Positions 27,102-36,013 of a stretch of 64,000 bases of DNA are shown one piece after another; the first letter of the stretch is position 1; the number at the start of each line of letters is the position of its first letter. The position numbers and the translations under genes are program-made. Under the pieces are notes generated by a model that was given only the letters and a program-made list of their open reading frames with translations, had not been told where the DNA came from and ran no database searches. Origin of the DNA: Brevibacillus thermoruber 423 (GTDB taxonomy: Bacteria > Bacillota > Bacilli > Brevibacillales > Brevibacillaceae); contig NZ_ATNE01000001.1 in NCBI RefSeq assembly GCF_000454065.1, forward strand, positions 250,501-314,500. The letters are read 5' to 3'.

Positions 27102-28463
27102 CTACTCGCGGACGCGGGACGCAAAGACCTGCTCACGAGTGGACAAGTGTTTTTTTTTCTCTTTTTCCCAGTTGGCTTCCCGCTCGAACCGCTCCAGGAT
27201 CTCTTCCAGCGCAAAGATGGCGGAGAACATGTCCAACACGTCTTCCCCGTTCGACTTGGCTGCCAACTCCTTCAAACGGACGACCGGATCGTGCAATAAT
27301 TGATTGATCATGCCCTTGGTCGTCTTGCGGATGATGTGCAGCTCGCGCTCGGTCAGGTTGGACAGCTTGTTCTCCATTTTGCGCATCCCCTCGCTGTGGA
27401 TGGCCTCCGCCTTTTCACGCAGCGCGGCGATCAGCGGTGATACGCCCAGCGTCTGGTACCAGGTGGTGAAGGCGACGATTTCATCGGCAATCATCCCTTC
27501 CAGCCGCTCCGCCTCGCGGGAACGTTCCGCCAGGTTGCTGGCGACAATGCCCTCCAGATCGTCAATATCGTAGAGGTACACGTTGTCCAGGTCGTGCAGG
27601 CTGGGGTCCAGATCCCGCGGCACGGCGATGTCGATCATGAACAGCGGACGGTGTTTGCGCCGCTGCATGATCGGCATGAGCTGGTCCTTGGTGATCACAT
27701 AGCCTGCAGCTCCCGTGGAGCTGATGACGATGTCGGCGGTGAGCAGCGCCTCAGGGAGCTGCTCCATCGTACAGGCGTCCCCTTTGAATTTCTCCGCCAA
27801 AAGCCGGGCACGCTCCAAGGTCCGGTTGGCGACCCGCACGTGCTGCGAACCGTTGGCGTGCAGGTGTTTGGCGGTCAGCTCGCTCATTTTGCCCGCGCCG
27901 ACGATCAGTACTTCCTTGCCCGCGAAGGAGCCGAAAATCTTTTTCCCCAGTTCCACCGCGGCGTAGCTGACGGAGACGGCGTTTTGGCCGATCCCCGTTT
28001 CCGTGTGGGCCCGCTTGGCAAACGTGACCGCCTGCTTGAACAGCATGTTGAACACCGTGCCGGTCGTCTCGAGCTGCTGAGCAAGCAGGAAGGCGTCCCG
28101 CACCTGTCCGAGGATTTGCGTCTCGCCCACCACCATGGAGTCAAGGCCGCAGACGACGCGGAACAGGTGTTCAATCGCTTCTTCGTTTCCTTTTATATAA
28201 AGATGCTGCTTGAACGACTCTTTGTCGACCCCAAACCACTCCGCCAGAAATCTCAGCACGTAGTCCCGCCCCACGTTCAACTGGTCGCAGACCACGTAGA
28301 TTTCCGTGCGGTTGCACGTTCCGAGAATGACGCATTCCGCGATGCTCTTCGTCTGGGAGAGGAGATGAAGAGCGCGTGCCGTCCCGTCATCGCTGAACGT
28401 GAATTTTTCCCGAATTTCGACTGGTGCTGTTTTGTAATTGAGACCCAGCAAAAGGATATCCAT
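27102..28463 (-). CDS. hemA: Glutamyl-tRNA reductase
   Basis: 453 residues. NADPH-dependent reduction of glutamyl-tRNA to glutamate-1-semialdehyde, the committed and usually regulated step. The catalytic Cys is in ILGTCNRTEIYVV, preceded by LNYKTAPVEIREK; the NADPH domain shows VLIVGAGKMSELTAKHL and ISSTGAAGYV. The C-terminal dimerisation helix is present. ATG at 28463 follows GGGAGG. It heads a six-gene operon ending with hemL. Confidence 0.97.
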   Translation of the reverse strand: MDILLLGLNYKTAPVEIREKFTFSDDGTARALHLLSQTKSIAECVILGTCNRTEIYVVCDQLNVGRDYVLRFLAEWFGVDKESFKQHLYIKGNEEAIEHLFRVVCGLDSMVVGETQILGQVRDAFLLAQQLETTGTVFNMLFKQAVTFAKRAHTETGIGQNAVSVSYAAVELGKKIFGSFAGKEVLIVGAGKMSELTAKHLHANGSQHVRVANRTLERARLLAEKFKGDACTMEQLPEALLTADIVISSTGAAGYVITKDQLMPIMQRRKHRPLFMIDIAVPRDLDPSLHDLDNVYLYDIDDLEGIVASNLAERSREAERLEGMIADEIVAFTTWYQTLGVSPLIAALREKAEAIHSEGMRKMENKLSNLTERELHIIRKTTKGMINQLLHDPVVRLKELAAKSNGEDVLDMFSAIFALEEILERFEREANWEKEKKKHLSTREQVFASRVRE

Positions 28464-28514
28464 AACGTCCTCCCAGTATTACATGCCAGCCGGCTCTGTG
28501 TAAAATGCACTATT

Positions 28515-28520
28515 ATTATA
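28515..28520 (-). promoter_or_regulatory. -10 element of the hemA operon promoter
   Basis: TATAAT on the minus strand, about 50 bases before hemA, in an AT-rich stretch. The -35 at the right distance is poor, so an activator or alternative element may be needed. Confidence 0.4.
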
Positions 28521-28589
28521 ACATTATGTCCCCAAACGACCAGTTGTAATTGTGAAAAGTTTATTAACGGGTGCACCTGGGTCTCTATG

Positions 28590-30209
28590 CTACACGCGAA
28601 ACCGCTTCGTGATTCGCTGCAGCGCCATCGTCTTCTCGGCCAGCGTCCCCGCTTCCTCAGCCAGCAGATGCACGCCGCCTGCCTGCTGCTCGACTGCGCT
28701 GGCCGCCGCCGAGACGCTCTCCGCAATCTGGCCGGCGATCGTCTTCACCTGGGTCAGCGTCTGGCCGATCGCCCCGCAGTGCTGGACGAGCCGCTCGGCC
28801 CTCTCGGCGTTCTGGGCCGACAGCGCCTGGTTGGCGTCCACCACCACCTGCAGGCTGCGGATTGCCTCGCCCGCTTCCCGCACGTGACGGCTGGAGAGTC
28901 GCAGGTCGCCCAACTGGCGCTCCACTCCTTCCGCAGTCTCGGTCACGTCCGCATGAATGGCGGCTGCGGTGGACAGGATGTTGTCCGCAAACTGCGCGGT
29001 CTCCTCCGCCAGCTCGCGAATCTCCGCCGCCACCACGGCAAAGCCCCGGCCGTGTTCCCCGGCGCGGGCCGCCTCGATGGATGCGTTGAGCGCCAGCATG
29101 TTGGTCTGCCGGGCAATCTTGGTGATCGCCGCCACCTGCTGCCGGATCTGTTCCGCAGCCTGTGCCAGATGGCGGATCGCTTCCGCCGTTTCGGCCATGC
29201 CGGACTCCGCTTGTCCCACCTGGCGGGAAGCCGTCTCCACCGCATGGTTGCCCCGCTCCGTGGTCATCGCGGCGCTCCCGCTCATCTCTCTCGTCTTGTT
29301 CAGCGCCGCCTGCATCTCCGTCAGCATGGCCGTCATTTCCTGCAGGCGCTCGACCGCTTCGGCGGCCGCGTGGGCCTGCTCCTCGGTCCCCGACTGAAAC
29401 TGCTGCATCATGCCGCTCAGCTCGTCGAAGGTGTCCCGCAGTTCCCGTGCCTGCTGCGCCTGGTTCCGGCTGATCTCCCCCGTGATGTCCGCCGCGCCCG
29501 CGATCTCGCTTACGATGTTCTGGATGCCGATCGCCATCTTATTTAATTCCAGCCCCGTCTGGTGAAATTCATTGCGCGAGCGGGTGACGATTTTCCGGGT
29601 CAGATCGCCGGACGAGACGGCCCGGGTCAGCTCGCGCCATTCCTGCAGGCTGGCGCGCATGGTCCGGTACAACCAAAAGCCTCCGATCAGCCCCACGCCG
29701 AGCGAAACGGCTGCCCACACCGACGCATCCGCAAGCGGCAGGCCCTTCCCAAGCATGGCCGCCCATCCGCACAGCGGCGGGATACAGCCGAGACCGATCA
29801 GCGCCGGTCCCAAAAACGGGCGGTGCAGAATCGTCCCCATCCGGAGGACGTACCGCCTGCCGCCAAACGTGCCGATCGGAGCGGCGGTGTCGATCAGCCG
29901 CTCCCCCGTGTTGCGCAGGTAAAGCTGGGACAAGACCTCGCGCGTGGCGGCCGCCCGCCGCCCCACCTCGTCATCAAACACGATGCCCTCCCGCAGCCGG
30001 TTGGTATGGATGTGACCGTACCCCGTCTCATCGACGATGACGAAGTATTCCCGATTCCCCAACTGCTCGTCCAGGATCTGCCGGACGGCTTCCCGTTTCT
30101 CCTCCAACCCGCTGCTGCCCGCCAGCAGCTCGGCCAACCGCTGAGCGGTGCGGGTGACTTTGGCTTCCGCCCGGCGGGCCCGCCGCGACCGAAGTACGGA
30201 CTGGTTCAT
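28590..30209 (-). CDS. Methyl-accepting chemotaxis-type signal transducer
   Basis: 539 residues. The C-terminal ~280 residues are a coiled-coil MCP signalling domain with the hairpin tip [34 protein letters not shown]. Two membrane segments lie close together at about 135-185 ([20 protein letters not shown] and [19 protein letters not shown]), followed by a HAMP-like linker. The ~130 residues before them ([20 protein letters not shown]) look like a small PAS/Cache-type sensor, but no membrane segment precedes it, so it would be cytoplasmic. Adjacent to hemA but with its own ribosome site (GGGGGATTCAC) and no obvious link to haem. Confidence 0.85.
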   Translation of the reverse strand: MNQSVLRSRRARRAEAKVTRTAQRLAELLAGSSGLEEKREAVRQILDEQLGNREYFVIVDETGYGHIHTNRLREGIVFDDEVGRRAAATREVLSQLYLRNTGERLIDTAAPIGTFGGRRYVLRMGTILHRPFLGPALIGLGCIPPLCGWAAMLGKGLPLADASVWAAVSLGVGLIGGFWLYRTMRASLQEWRELTRAVSSGDLTRKIVTRSRNEFHQTGLELNKMAIGIQNIVSEIAGAADITGEISRNQAQQARELRDTFDELSGMMQQFQSGTEEQAHAAAEAVERLQEMTAMLTEMQAALNKTREMSGSAAMTTERGNHAVETASRQVGQAESGMAETAEAIRHLAQAAEQIRQQVAAITKIARQTNMLALNASIEAARAGEHGRGFAVVAAEIRELAEETAQFADNILSTAAAIHADVTETAEGVERQLGDLRLSSRHVREAGEAIRSLQVVVDANQALSAQNAERAERLVQHCGAIGQTLTQVKTIAGQIAESVSAAASAVEQQAGGVHLLAEEAGTLAEKTMALQRITKRFRV

Positions 30210-30375
30210 GTGAATCCCCCTCTATTTTATTTTTCTTTATTTTCCGATATTTGCTCCCGGTTGCCAAGCGGTTTTCCGCTTGTGCTTGCTTTCCCCGCCG
30301 GTTTGCCTTATCATGCAGGCATGGAACCGGAACGTTTGCAATCGTCTGAATCATTTGGAAGGAGAGAAACGACTG

Positions 30376-31317
30376 TTGAAAAAACAATGGATGGCTGACG
30401 TGACCCTGTTTCTGATCGCGTTTGTCTGGGGAGCCACGTTCCTCGTCGTCCAGCAGGCCATCGCCGCTCTGCCGCCCAACGCCTTCAACGCGGTGCGCTT
30501 TTCCATCGCCACCCTCTTTCTGCTCGCCATCCACTGTCTGATCGATCGCGAGCAGCTGCGGAGCTGGAGCTTCCCGCTGATCAAGGCCGGATGTCTGATC
30601 GGATTTTGGCTCTGTCTGGGCTACGCCCTGCAGACGGTTGGATTGATGTACACCACACCGTCCAAAGCGGGCTTTATTACCGGACTGTCGGTGGTGCTGG
30701 TCCCGCTGTTTTCCTTTCTGATCCTGCGCGACCGGGTCAAACCGGCTGCCGTCGCCGGGACCCTGATCGCCGCCTGCGGGCTCTACCTGCTGACGCAAAC
30801 CTCGACGCTTGCGTTCAACCTCGGCGACGTGCTGGTCTTCGGCTGCGCCATCTGCTTTGCGCTGCAGATCGTCGCCACCGGCAAATACGCTCCGCGTTTT
30901 CCTGCCCTCCCGCTGGCGATCGTCCAGTTGGGGACGGTGGCCGCGCTGAGCTGGGGGTACGCGTTGTTGTTCGAAGACTGGCGCCTCGCCTTCGACCCGG
31001 CGGTCCTGTTTGCGCCGGAAGTGGTCCGCGGCCTGATCGTGACCTCCATCTTCGCCACCGCGCTCGCCTTTTTGGCCCAGACGGCGCTGCAGAAGGAGAC
31101 CAGCTCCACCCGCGTGGCGCTGATCTTCTCCCTGGAGCCGGTGTTTGCCGCCCTCACTTCGTACCTGTGGATTCACGAAGTGCTGACGGCGCGGCAGTTG
31201 GCGGGCTGCTTCCTGATCTTTTCCGGGATGATCCTGGCGGAGCTGCCGATCCTGGAGTGGTGGAAAAGCCGGCGCATCAGGAGAAATCAGGAAGCCGGCC
31301 GCCGGGAGTCGGCGTGA
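30376..31317 (+). CDS. EamA/DMT-family transporter
   Basis: 313 residues with ten predicted membrane segments in two EamA repeats. Typical features are FVWGATFLVVQ in the first repeat and SLEPVFAALTSYLWIHEVLTARQLAGC near the end, the usual DMT signature. It probably exports or imports a small metabolite; substrate cannot be read from sequence. TTG at 30376 is chosen because GGAGAG lies nine bases upstream; ATG at 30391 is an alternative. Divergent from the chemoreceptor. Confidence 0.85.
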   Translation: MKKQWMADVTLFLIAFVWGATFLVVQQAIAALPPNAFNAVRFSIATLFLLAIHCLIDREQLRSWSFPLIKAGCLIGFWLCLGYALQTVGLMYTTPSKAGFITGLSVVLVPLFSFLILRDRVKPAAVAGTLIAACGLYLLTQTSTLAFNLGDVLVFGCAICFALQIVATGKYAPRFPALPLAIVQLGTVAALSWGYALLFEDWRLAFDPAVLFAPEVVRGLIVTSIFATALAFLAQTALQKETSSTRVALIFSLEPVFAALTSYLWIHEVLTARQLAGCFLIFSGMILAELPILEWWKSRRIRRNQEAGRRESA

Positions 31318-31474
31318 TGGGCAGTGACGGATGAAAAAACGGGGCTGGCTTGCGTGCCAGTCCCGTTTTTTCACGGCGCCCGGTCCGGTTTGGTTTGCCC
31401 CCACTCGTCATTCCCGACGACCGTCCCCCATAAAACACAATCCAGGCCCCACGCTGACCGTGGAGCCCGGTTTG

Positions 31475-32827
31475 CTACCTCGTCTGTTTCAATTCCAGAA
31501 GCACCGCTTCCACAAACAGCTTCATCACGCTGCCGCACACCTTTTGCGGCAGCCGTTCGGTCCGCTTCATCCAGTGCTTCAGCCGGAGCAGGTGATACGC
31601 CGCCCGGAGCGTCCGGCCGCTTGTGCCCGCCTCGATCATGGCGGTAACCGCCTGCCCGACCTTGGCCCAATGCCGGTACTTCTCCACCCAGCCGCCGATC
31701 TCGGCGGCCAGTTTGCGGTTGCGCATCCGCTCCAGCAGGTGCAGGGCGGTCTCCTCCATATCGGCAAACACACGCCCAAGCATGCGCAGTCCCGCCTGCC
31801 GGTCCCCGTACAAAAACTGAAAGCGAAACTGCAGAAACGCCTCCAGCAGTGCCGGCGATTCCGTCTCGTTGAGAAACGAGCCCTGCACGTTGTCGGCGAA
31901 GCGGAGAACGGCGGCGGCGTCTTCCGGTCCGGCCACCTCTTCCACGGCCTGGGACCACGCCGAGGCTGGATCGTACCCTTCCGGATCGCGCAGGTACGCC
32001 GCTGTCGTAAGCAGCGGAATTTTCGAACTCTCCGCCCGTGCCATCGGGTTGGCCACATACCCGGCAGCGTGCCGCCACAAGCCGGGATCGCGGTTGCGCA
32101 GCGGGCCGATGTGCAGTTCATCGGCCATCGCCAGGTCGTTTACCGGATAGTTGTCCCAAATCAGCGGCTTGTGCCCCGTCCGTTCCGCAAAAAAGCGGGC
32201 GTCCGCCTCGGGCAGATACGGCGAACAGACAAAGCGGCCGGTCCAGAACAGGTCGATCGCCGCCGGCAGGCGACGTCCCAGCTCCGTGATGTACGGTTCG
32301 TCGCCCATGCCGTGATACTGGGCGGGACAAACGGTCAGCTCCACCCGCTCCTCCCAGCCGTCCATCGCCTCGCGCAGCCTCAGCGCCACATCCGCATGCG
32401 CTTCCGCCAGCGTGCGGTAGCGGCTCACGTCCGCCGGATGCATCAAGGCCAGCGGGATGTCGTCAAACAGCAGGGCGAAGTGGCGCACGCCCCGTTCGTA
32501 CATGGACCGGTACTTTGCCAACAGGCGGGAAAAATGGCCGTCGTTGGCGTACTCCATGCTCAGGCCGGGACTCAGGCAGTAGACAAATCGCACCCCTGCC
32601 TCCCGGGCGCACGCCATCCAGCCCTCCATCTGCTCCAGGGCCTCGGGCGGATGCGGCTCCTGCCAGCGTTCCCGCAGATAGGGATCGTCCTTGGGCGAGT
32701 AGTAGTACGCGTTAAACCCGTGACGCCCCAAAAAGCGGATCATGTCCAGCCTCTCCGCGTTTGTCCACGGAGTGCCGTAATAGCCTTCAATTACCCCGCG
32801 AACGGGAAAAAACTCACGGTTGTGCAC
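31475..32827 (-). CDS. Glycoside hydrolase family 84 type beta-N-acetylglucosaminidase
   Basis: 450 residues. The start VRGVIEGYYGTPWTNAERLDMI is the signature opening of GH84 (O-GlcNAcase/NagJ) enzymes, followed by YYSPKDDPYLRERW. The adjacent catalytic aspartates are seen in FALLFDDIPLALMH. Also present are PAQYHGMGDEPYITELG and IFWTG-like LFWTGRFVCSP. These enzymes cut terminal beta-GlcNAc by substrate-assisted catalysis. There is no signal peptide or carbohydrate-binding tail, so it appears cytoplasmic, unlike clostridial NagJ. GTG at 32827 is used because GAGAGGGGTG precedes it. It follows engB by 25 bases and may be co-transcribed with it. Confidence 0.85.
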   Translation of the reverse strand: MHNREFFPVRGVIEGYYGTPWTNAERLDMIRFLGRHGFNAYYYSPKDDPYLRERWQEPHPPEALEQMEGWMACAREAGVRFVYCLSPGLSMEYANDGHFSRLLAKYRSMYERGVRHFALLFDDIPLALMHPADVSRYRTLAEAHADVALRLREAMDGWEERVELTVCPAQYHGMGDEPYITELGRRLPAAIDLFWTGRFVCSPYLPEADARFFAERTGHKPLIWDNYPVNDLAMADELHIGPLRNRDPGLWRHAAGYVANPMARAESSKIPLLTTAAYLRDPEGYDPASAWSQAVEEVAGPEDAAAVLRFADNVQGSFLNETESPALLEAFLQFRFQFLYGDRQAGLRMLGRVFADMEETALHLLERMRNRKLAAEIGGWVEKYRHWAKVGQAVTAMIEAGTSGRTLRAAYHLLRLKHWMKRTERLPQKVCGSVMKLFVEAVLLELKQTR

Positions 32828-32852
32828 GGACACCCCTCTCTTCCCGCTGATG

Positions 32853-33521
32853 TTACGACGGGGAGCTGCCCGTTTCCGCCGTTTCCGGCGCCGCGCCGGA
32901 GAGATCCTGCTCAGCTTCGGGGGCCGTTTCGTCTTCCTGCCGCAAGCGGCGGATGATTTCGCCCCATAGTTCGTCCCGTCCCTGTCCCGTTTCCGAGGAG
33001 AAGATGATGAGTGCATCGTCGCCGCGCAGCTGGAGCTGTTCGCGGATCACTTTCGTATGCTGCAGCCAGCGGCCGCGGGCGATTTTGTCCCCCTTGGTGG
33101 CCACGACCACGGTGGGAATGCCGATTTCCTTGCACCAGTCGTACATCGCCACATCATCCTTGCTGGGCGCGTGGCGGATGTCCACCAACTGAATCACAAA
33201 CCGCAGCTCCTGGCGCTGTTTCAGATAATTTTCAATCATTTTGCCCCACTGCTGTTTCAGCGACTTGGCCACTTTGGCGTAGCCGTAGCCGGGGAAGTCG
33301 ACGAAGTAGAGCATGTTGTTGACGCGAAAGTAGTTCAGCGTCTGCGTTTTCCCCGGCTTGGAGCTGGTGCGGGCCAGCCCCTTGCGATTCATCATTTTGT
33401 TCAGCAGCGAGGACTTGCCCACGTTGGAGCGACCCACCAGAGCGATCTCTGGCAGGCCATCTGTCGGGTACTGTTTGGGTCCGACGGCGCTGACGACAAA
33501 TTCGGCCGATGTGATCTTCAT
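32853..33521 (-). CDS. ysxC: Ribosome biogenesis GTPase EngB/YsxC
   Basis: 222 residues. Essential GTPase for 50S subunit assembly. G1 motif [11 protein letters not shown], switch region [14 protein letters not shown]3 [11 protein letters not shown]4 ATKGDKIAR and a G5-like FSSETGQG are all present. The core matches the ~195-residue family; the last ~30 residues form an acidic, proline-rich tail ([17 protein letters not shown]) not found in B. subtilis YsxC. ATG at 33521 overlaps the lonA stop by four bases, so translation is coupled. Confidence 0.95.
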   Translation of the reverse strand: MKITSAEFVVSAVGPKQYPTDGLPEIALVGRSNVGKSSLLNKMMNRKGLARTSSKPGKTQTLNYFRVNNMLYFVDFPGYGYAKVAKSLKQQWGKMIENYLKQRQELRFVIQLVDIRHAPSKDDVAMYDWCKEIGIPTVVVATKGDKIARGRWLQHTKVIREQLQLRGDDALIIFSSETGQGRDELWGEIIRRLRQEDETAPEAEQDLSGAAPETAETGSSPS

Positions 33522-35857
33522 CGCGTTTCACCAACCGCTTGCCGGGTAAGCGCGTGGCGCAGGACCTCGTCCATGTGTTCCACCGTGATCAGCTTCAAGT
33601 CCTTTCGCACGCTTTCCGGGATGTCTTCGATGTCCTTCTCGTTTTCCTTGGGCAGGATCACCGTCGTCAGTCCGGCCCGGTGAGCGGACAGCGCCTTCTC
33701 TTTCAGTCCGCCGATCGGCAGCACGCGGCCGCGCAGGGTGATCTCACCGGTCATGCCCACCTCTTTGCGCACCGGGATGCCGGTCAGGGCGGAGACGAGC
33801 GCCGTGGCGATGGTGATGCCGGCGGATGGACCGTCTTTGGGGATCGCTCCTTCCGGCACGTGAATGTGGATGTCGTTTTTCTCGTGGAACTCGGGGTCGA
33901 TGTTCCACTCGGCGGCGCGGGAACGGATGTAGCTGAACGCCGCCTGGGCCGACTCCTTCATGACGTCGCCGAGCTGACCGGTCAGCGTCAGTTTCCCCTT
34001 GCCGGGCAGAATGCTCACCTCTACGTTCAGCGTGTCGCCGCCCGCCTGTGTCCAGGCCAGGCCGGTTACAGACCCCACCTGATCCTCCCGCTCGGCCAAG
34101 CCGTAGCGATAGCGCGGTTTGCCAAGCAGGCTCTCCACCGTTTTGGGCGTCACCACGACCCGCTTTTTCTCGCCGCTGACGATCAGCTTGGCCGCTTTCC
34201 GGCAGATGCTGGCCGCCTCCCGGTTCAGATTGCGCACGCCCGCTTCCCGGGTGTACTGACGGATCACCTTCAGCATCGCGTCCTCGTTCATCTGCAGTTT
34301 ATCCCTGCCCAGCCCGTGCTCCTCCATCTGTTTGGGCAGCAGGTAGTCGCGCATGATGTGCAGCTTTTCCAGCTCGGTGTAGCCGGCGATGGAGATGACC
34401 TCCATCCGGTCCAGCAGCGGACGGGGAATCGTATGCGTGCTGTTGGCCGTCGTGATAAACATCACGTTGGTCAAATCATACGTCTCTTCGATGTAATGGT
34501 CGCTGAACTTGTCGTTCTGGTTGGGGTCCAGTACTTCCAGCAGCGCGGAAGCCGGATCGCCGCGGAAATCGGAGGCCAGCTTGTCGATTTCGTCCAGGAG
34601 AAAGACGGGGTTGATCGTGCCGGCCTGTTTCATCCCCTGGATGATGCGGCCCGGCAGCGCTCCCACATAGGTGCGGCGGTGGCCGCGGATTTCCGCTTCG
34701 TCACGCACTCCGCCGAGCGAGATGCGGACAAACTCCCGCTCCAGGGCACGCGCGATGGAGCGGGCGAGCGAGGTTTTCCCCACGCCGGGAGGACCGACCA
34801 GACAGAGGATGGGACCGCGCATGGAATTGACCAGCTTTTGCACCGCCAGGTACTCCAGCACCCGCTCCTTCGGCTTTTCCAGCCCGTAGTGGTCTTCGTT
34901 CAGCACCTGTTCCGCGTGACGGATGTCCAGATTGTCGACGGTCCTGCGCGTCCACGGCAGGGACAGCAGCGTGTCGATGTAGGTCCGGATCACCGCTCCT
35001 TCGGCGGACGTGGTCGGCATCTTCTCCAGGCGCTCCAGTTCTTTCTCGATCTTGTTCTTGATCCGTTCGGGGGCGTCGGATTTCTCCAGTTGGGCGCGCA
35101 GTTCATCCACTTCACCCTGCCGCCCGTCCTTTTCACCTAGCTCCTTTTGGATCGCTTTCATCTGCTCGCGCAGGTAGTATTCCTTCTGCGTCCGCTCCAT
35201 CTGCTTCTTGACGCGGTTGCTGATCTTGCGCTCCAGTTCCAGCACCTCGCGCTCGTTGTTGAGGATGTCGAGGAGAATGTTGAGCCGCTCCTTGATGTTG
35301 GTCGTCTCCAAAATCTCCTGTTTGTCCTTCATTTTCAGCGGCAGATGGGAGGCGATCACGTCGGCCAGCCGTCCCGGTTCCTCGATGTCGCTTACCGAGG
35401 TAAGCGCCTCCGGCGAAATCTTTTTGGACAGCTTGATGTACTGTTCAAAATGGCTCAGCACGGCGCGCATCAGCGCTTCCACTTCGTTTTCGTCGGCCTT
35501 TTCCTCTTCCAGGTACGTGATCGAGACCTGGAAGAAGTCATCCTGCCGCAGGTATTCCTCGATTCGGGCCCGCTGCAGGCCTTCCACGAGGACGCGGATC
35601 GTGCCGTTCGGCAGCTTCAGCATCTGTTTGACCCGCGCAACGGTGCCGACGCTGTAGATCTGCTCGGCGCTGGGTTCTTCTATGTGGACTTCTTCCTGCG
35701 TCGCCAACAGGATCTGATTGTCATCCACCATGGCCTGCTCCAGGGCGCGGACTGATTTTTCCCGTCCCACATCCAGATGGAGAACCATGGATGGATACAC
35801 AAGCAGCCCGCGCAACGGGAGAAGCGGTATCTCTCGTTTACCGGAACGTTCGCCCAA
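33518..35857 (-). CDS. lonA: ATP-dependent protease LonA
   Basis: 779 residues, close to B. subtilis LonA (774). N-terminal substrate domain begins [20 protein letters not shown]; Walker A is [15 protein letters not shown], Walker [11 protein letters not shown]; the C-terminal protease domain has the Ser in [10 protein letters not shown] and the Lys in [14 protein letters not shown]. It degrades misfolded and regulatory proteins in the cytoplasm. TTG at 35857 is chosen because GGAGAGGTG lies upstream and the family starts here; the frame stays open about 40 codons further but through the leader hairpins. It is followed by engB. Confidence 0.96.
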   Translation of the reverse strand: MGERSGKREIPLLPLRGLLVYPSMVLHLDVGREKSVRALEQAMVDDNQILLATQEEVHIEEPSAEQIYSVGTVARVKQMLKLPNGTIRVLVEGLQRARIEEYLRQDDFFQVSITYLEEEKADENEVEALMRAVLSHFEQYIKLSKKISPEALTSVSDIEEPGRLADVIASHLPLKMKDKQEILETTNIKERLNILLDILNNEREVLELERKISNRVKKQMERTQKEYYLREQMKAIQKELGEKDGRQGEVDELRAQLEKSDAPERIKNKIEKELERLEKMPTTSAEGAVIRTYIDTLLSLPWTRRTVDNLDIRHAEQVLNEDHYGLEKPKERVLEYLAVQKLVNSMRGPILCLVGPPGVGKTSLARSIARALEREFVRISLGGVRDEAEIRGHRRTYVGALPGRIIQGMKQAGTINPVFLLDEIDKLASDFRGDPASALLEVLDPNQNDKFSDHYIEETYDLTNVMFITTANSTHTIPRPLLDRMEVISIAGYTELEKLHIMRDYLLPKQMEEHGLGRDKLQMNEDAMLKVIRQYTREAGVRNLNREAASICRKAAKLIVSGEKKRVVVTPKTVESLLGKPRYRYGLAEREDQVGSVTGLAWTQAGGDTLNVEVSILPGKGKLTLTGQLGDVMKESAQAAFSYIRSRAAEWNIDPEFHEKNDIHIHVPEGAIPKDGPSAGITIATALVSALTGIPVRKEVGMTGEITLRGRVLPIGGLKEKALSAHRAGLTTVILPKENEKDIEDIPESVRKDLKLITVEHMDEVLRHALTRQAVGETR

Positions 35858-35904
35858 GCTTATGCACCTCTCCTTGATCTGTACGAATTGCCTGCTTAAC
35901 ATGC

Positions 35905-35929
35905 AAAAACGGCTCCGACAGCCGTTTTT
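35905..35929 (-). terminator. Terminator-like hairpin in the lonA leader
   Basis: A perfect 10-bp stem (AAAAACGGCT / AGCCGTTTTT) with a five-base loop and a T run on the minus strand. It ends the lonB transcript, but it also lies downstream of the probable lonA promoter (35966-35994), so it could act as an attenuator for lonA. Confidence 0.7.
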
Positions 35930-35965
35930 GAACATCGCGGAAGCTTCGCAGTGAAGCTTTTTATC

Positions 35966-35994
35966 ATTGTAGCGCAAACGGAATCCGATGTCTA
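35966..35994 (-). promoter_or_regulatory. Probable lonA promoter
   Basis: On the minus strand TAGACA (35989-35994) and TACAAT (35966-35971) are exactly 17 bases apart. It lies between lonB and the leader hairpins at 35941-35959 and 35905-35929. Confidence 0.65.
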
Positions 35995-36013
35995 ATCTCC
36001 GGGCGCACCGCCG

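Noticed and set aside
28505-28530. PerR-box-like AT-rich palindrome before hemA
   Set aside because: B. subtilis hemA is PerR-controlled, so I looked for TTATAATNATTATAA. Only half of the site can be aligned here.
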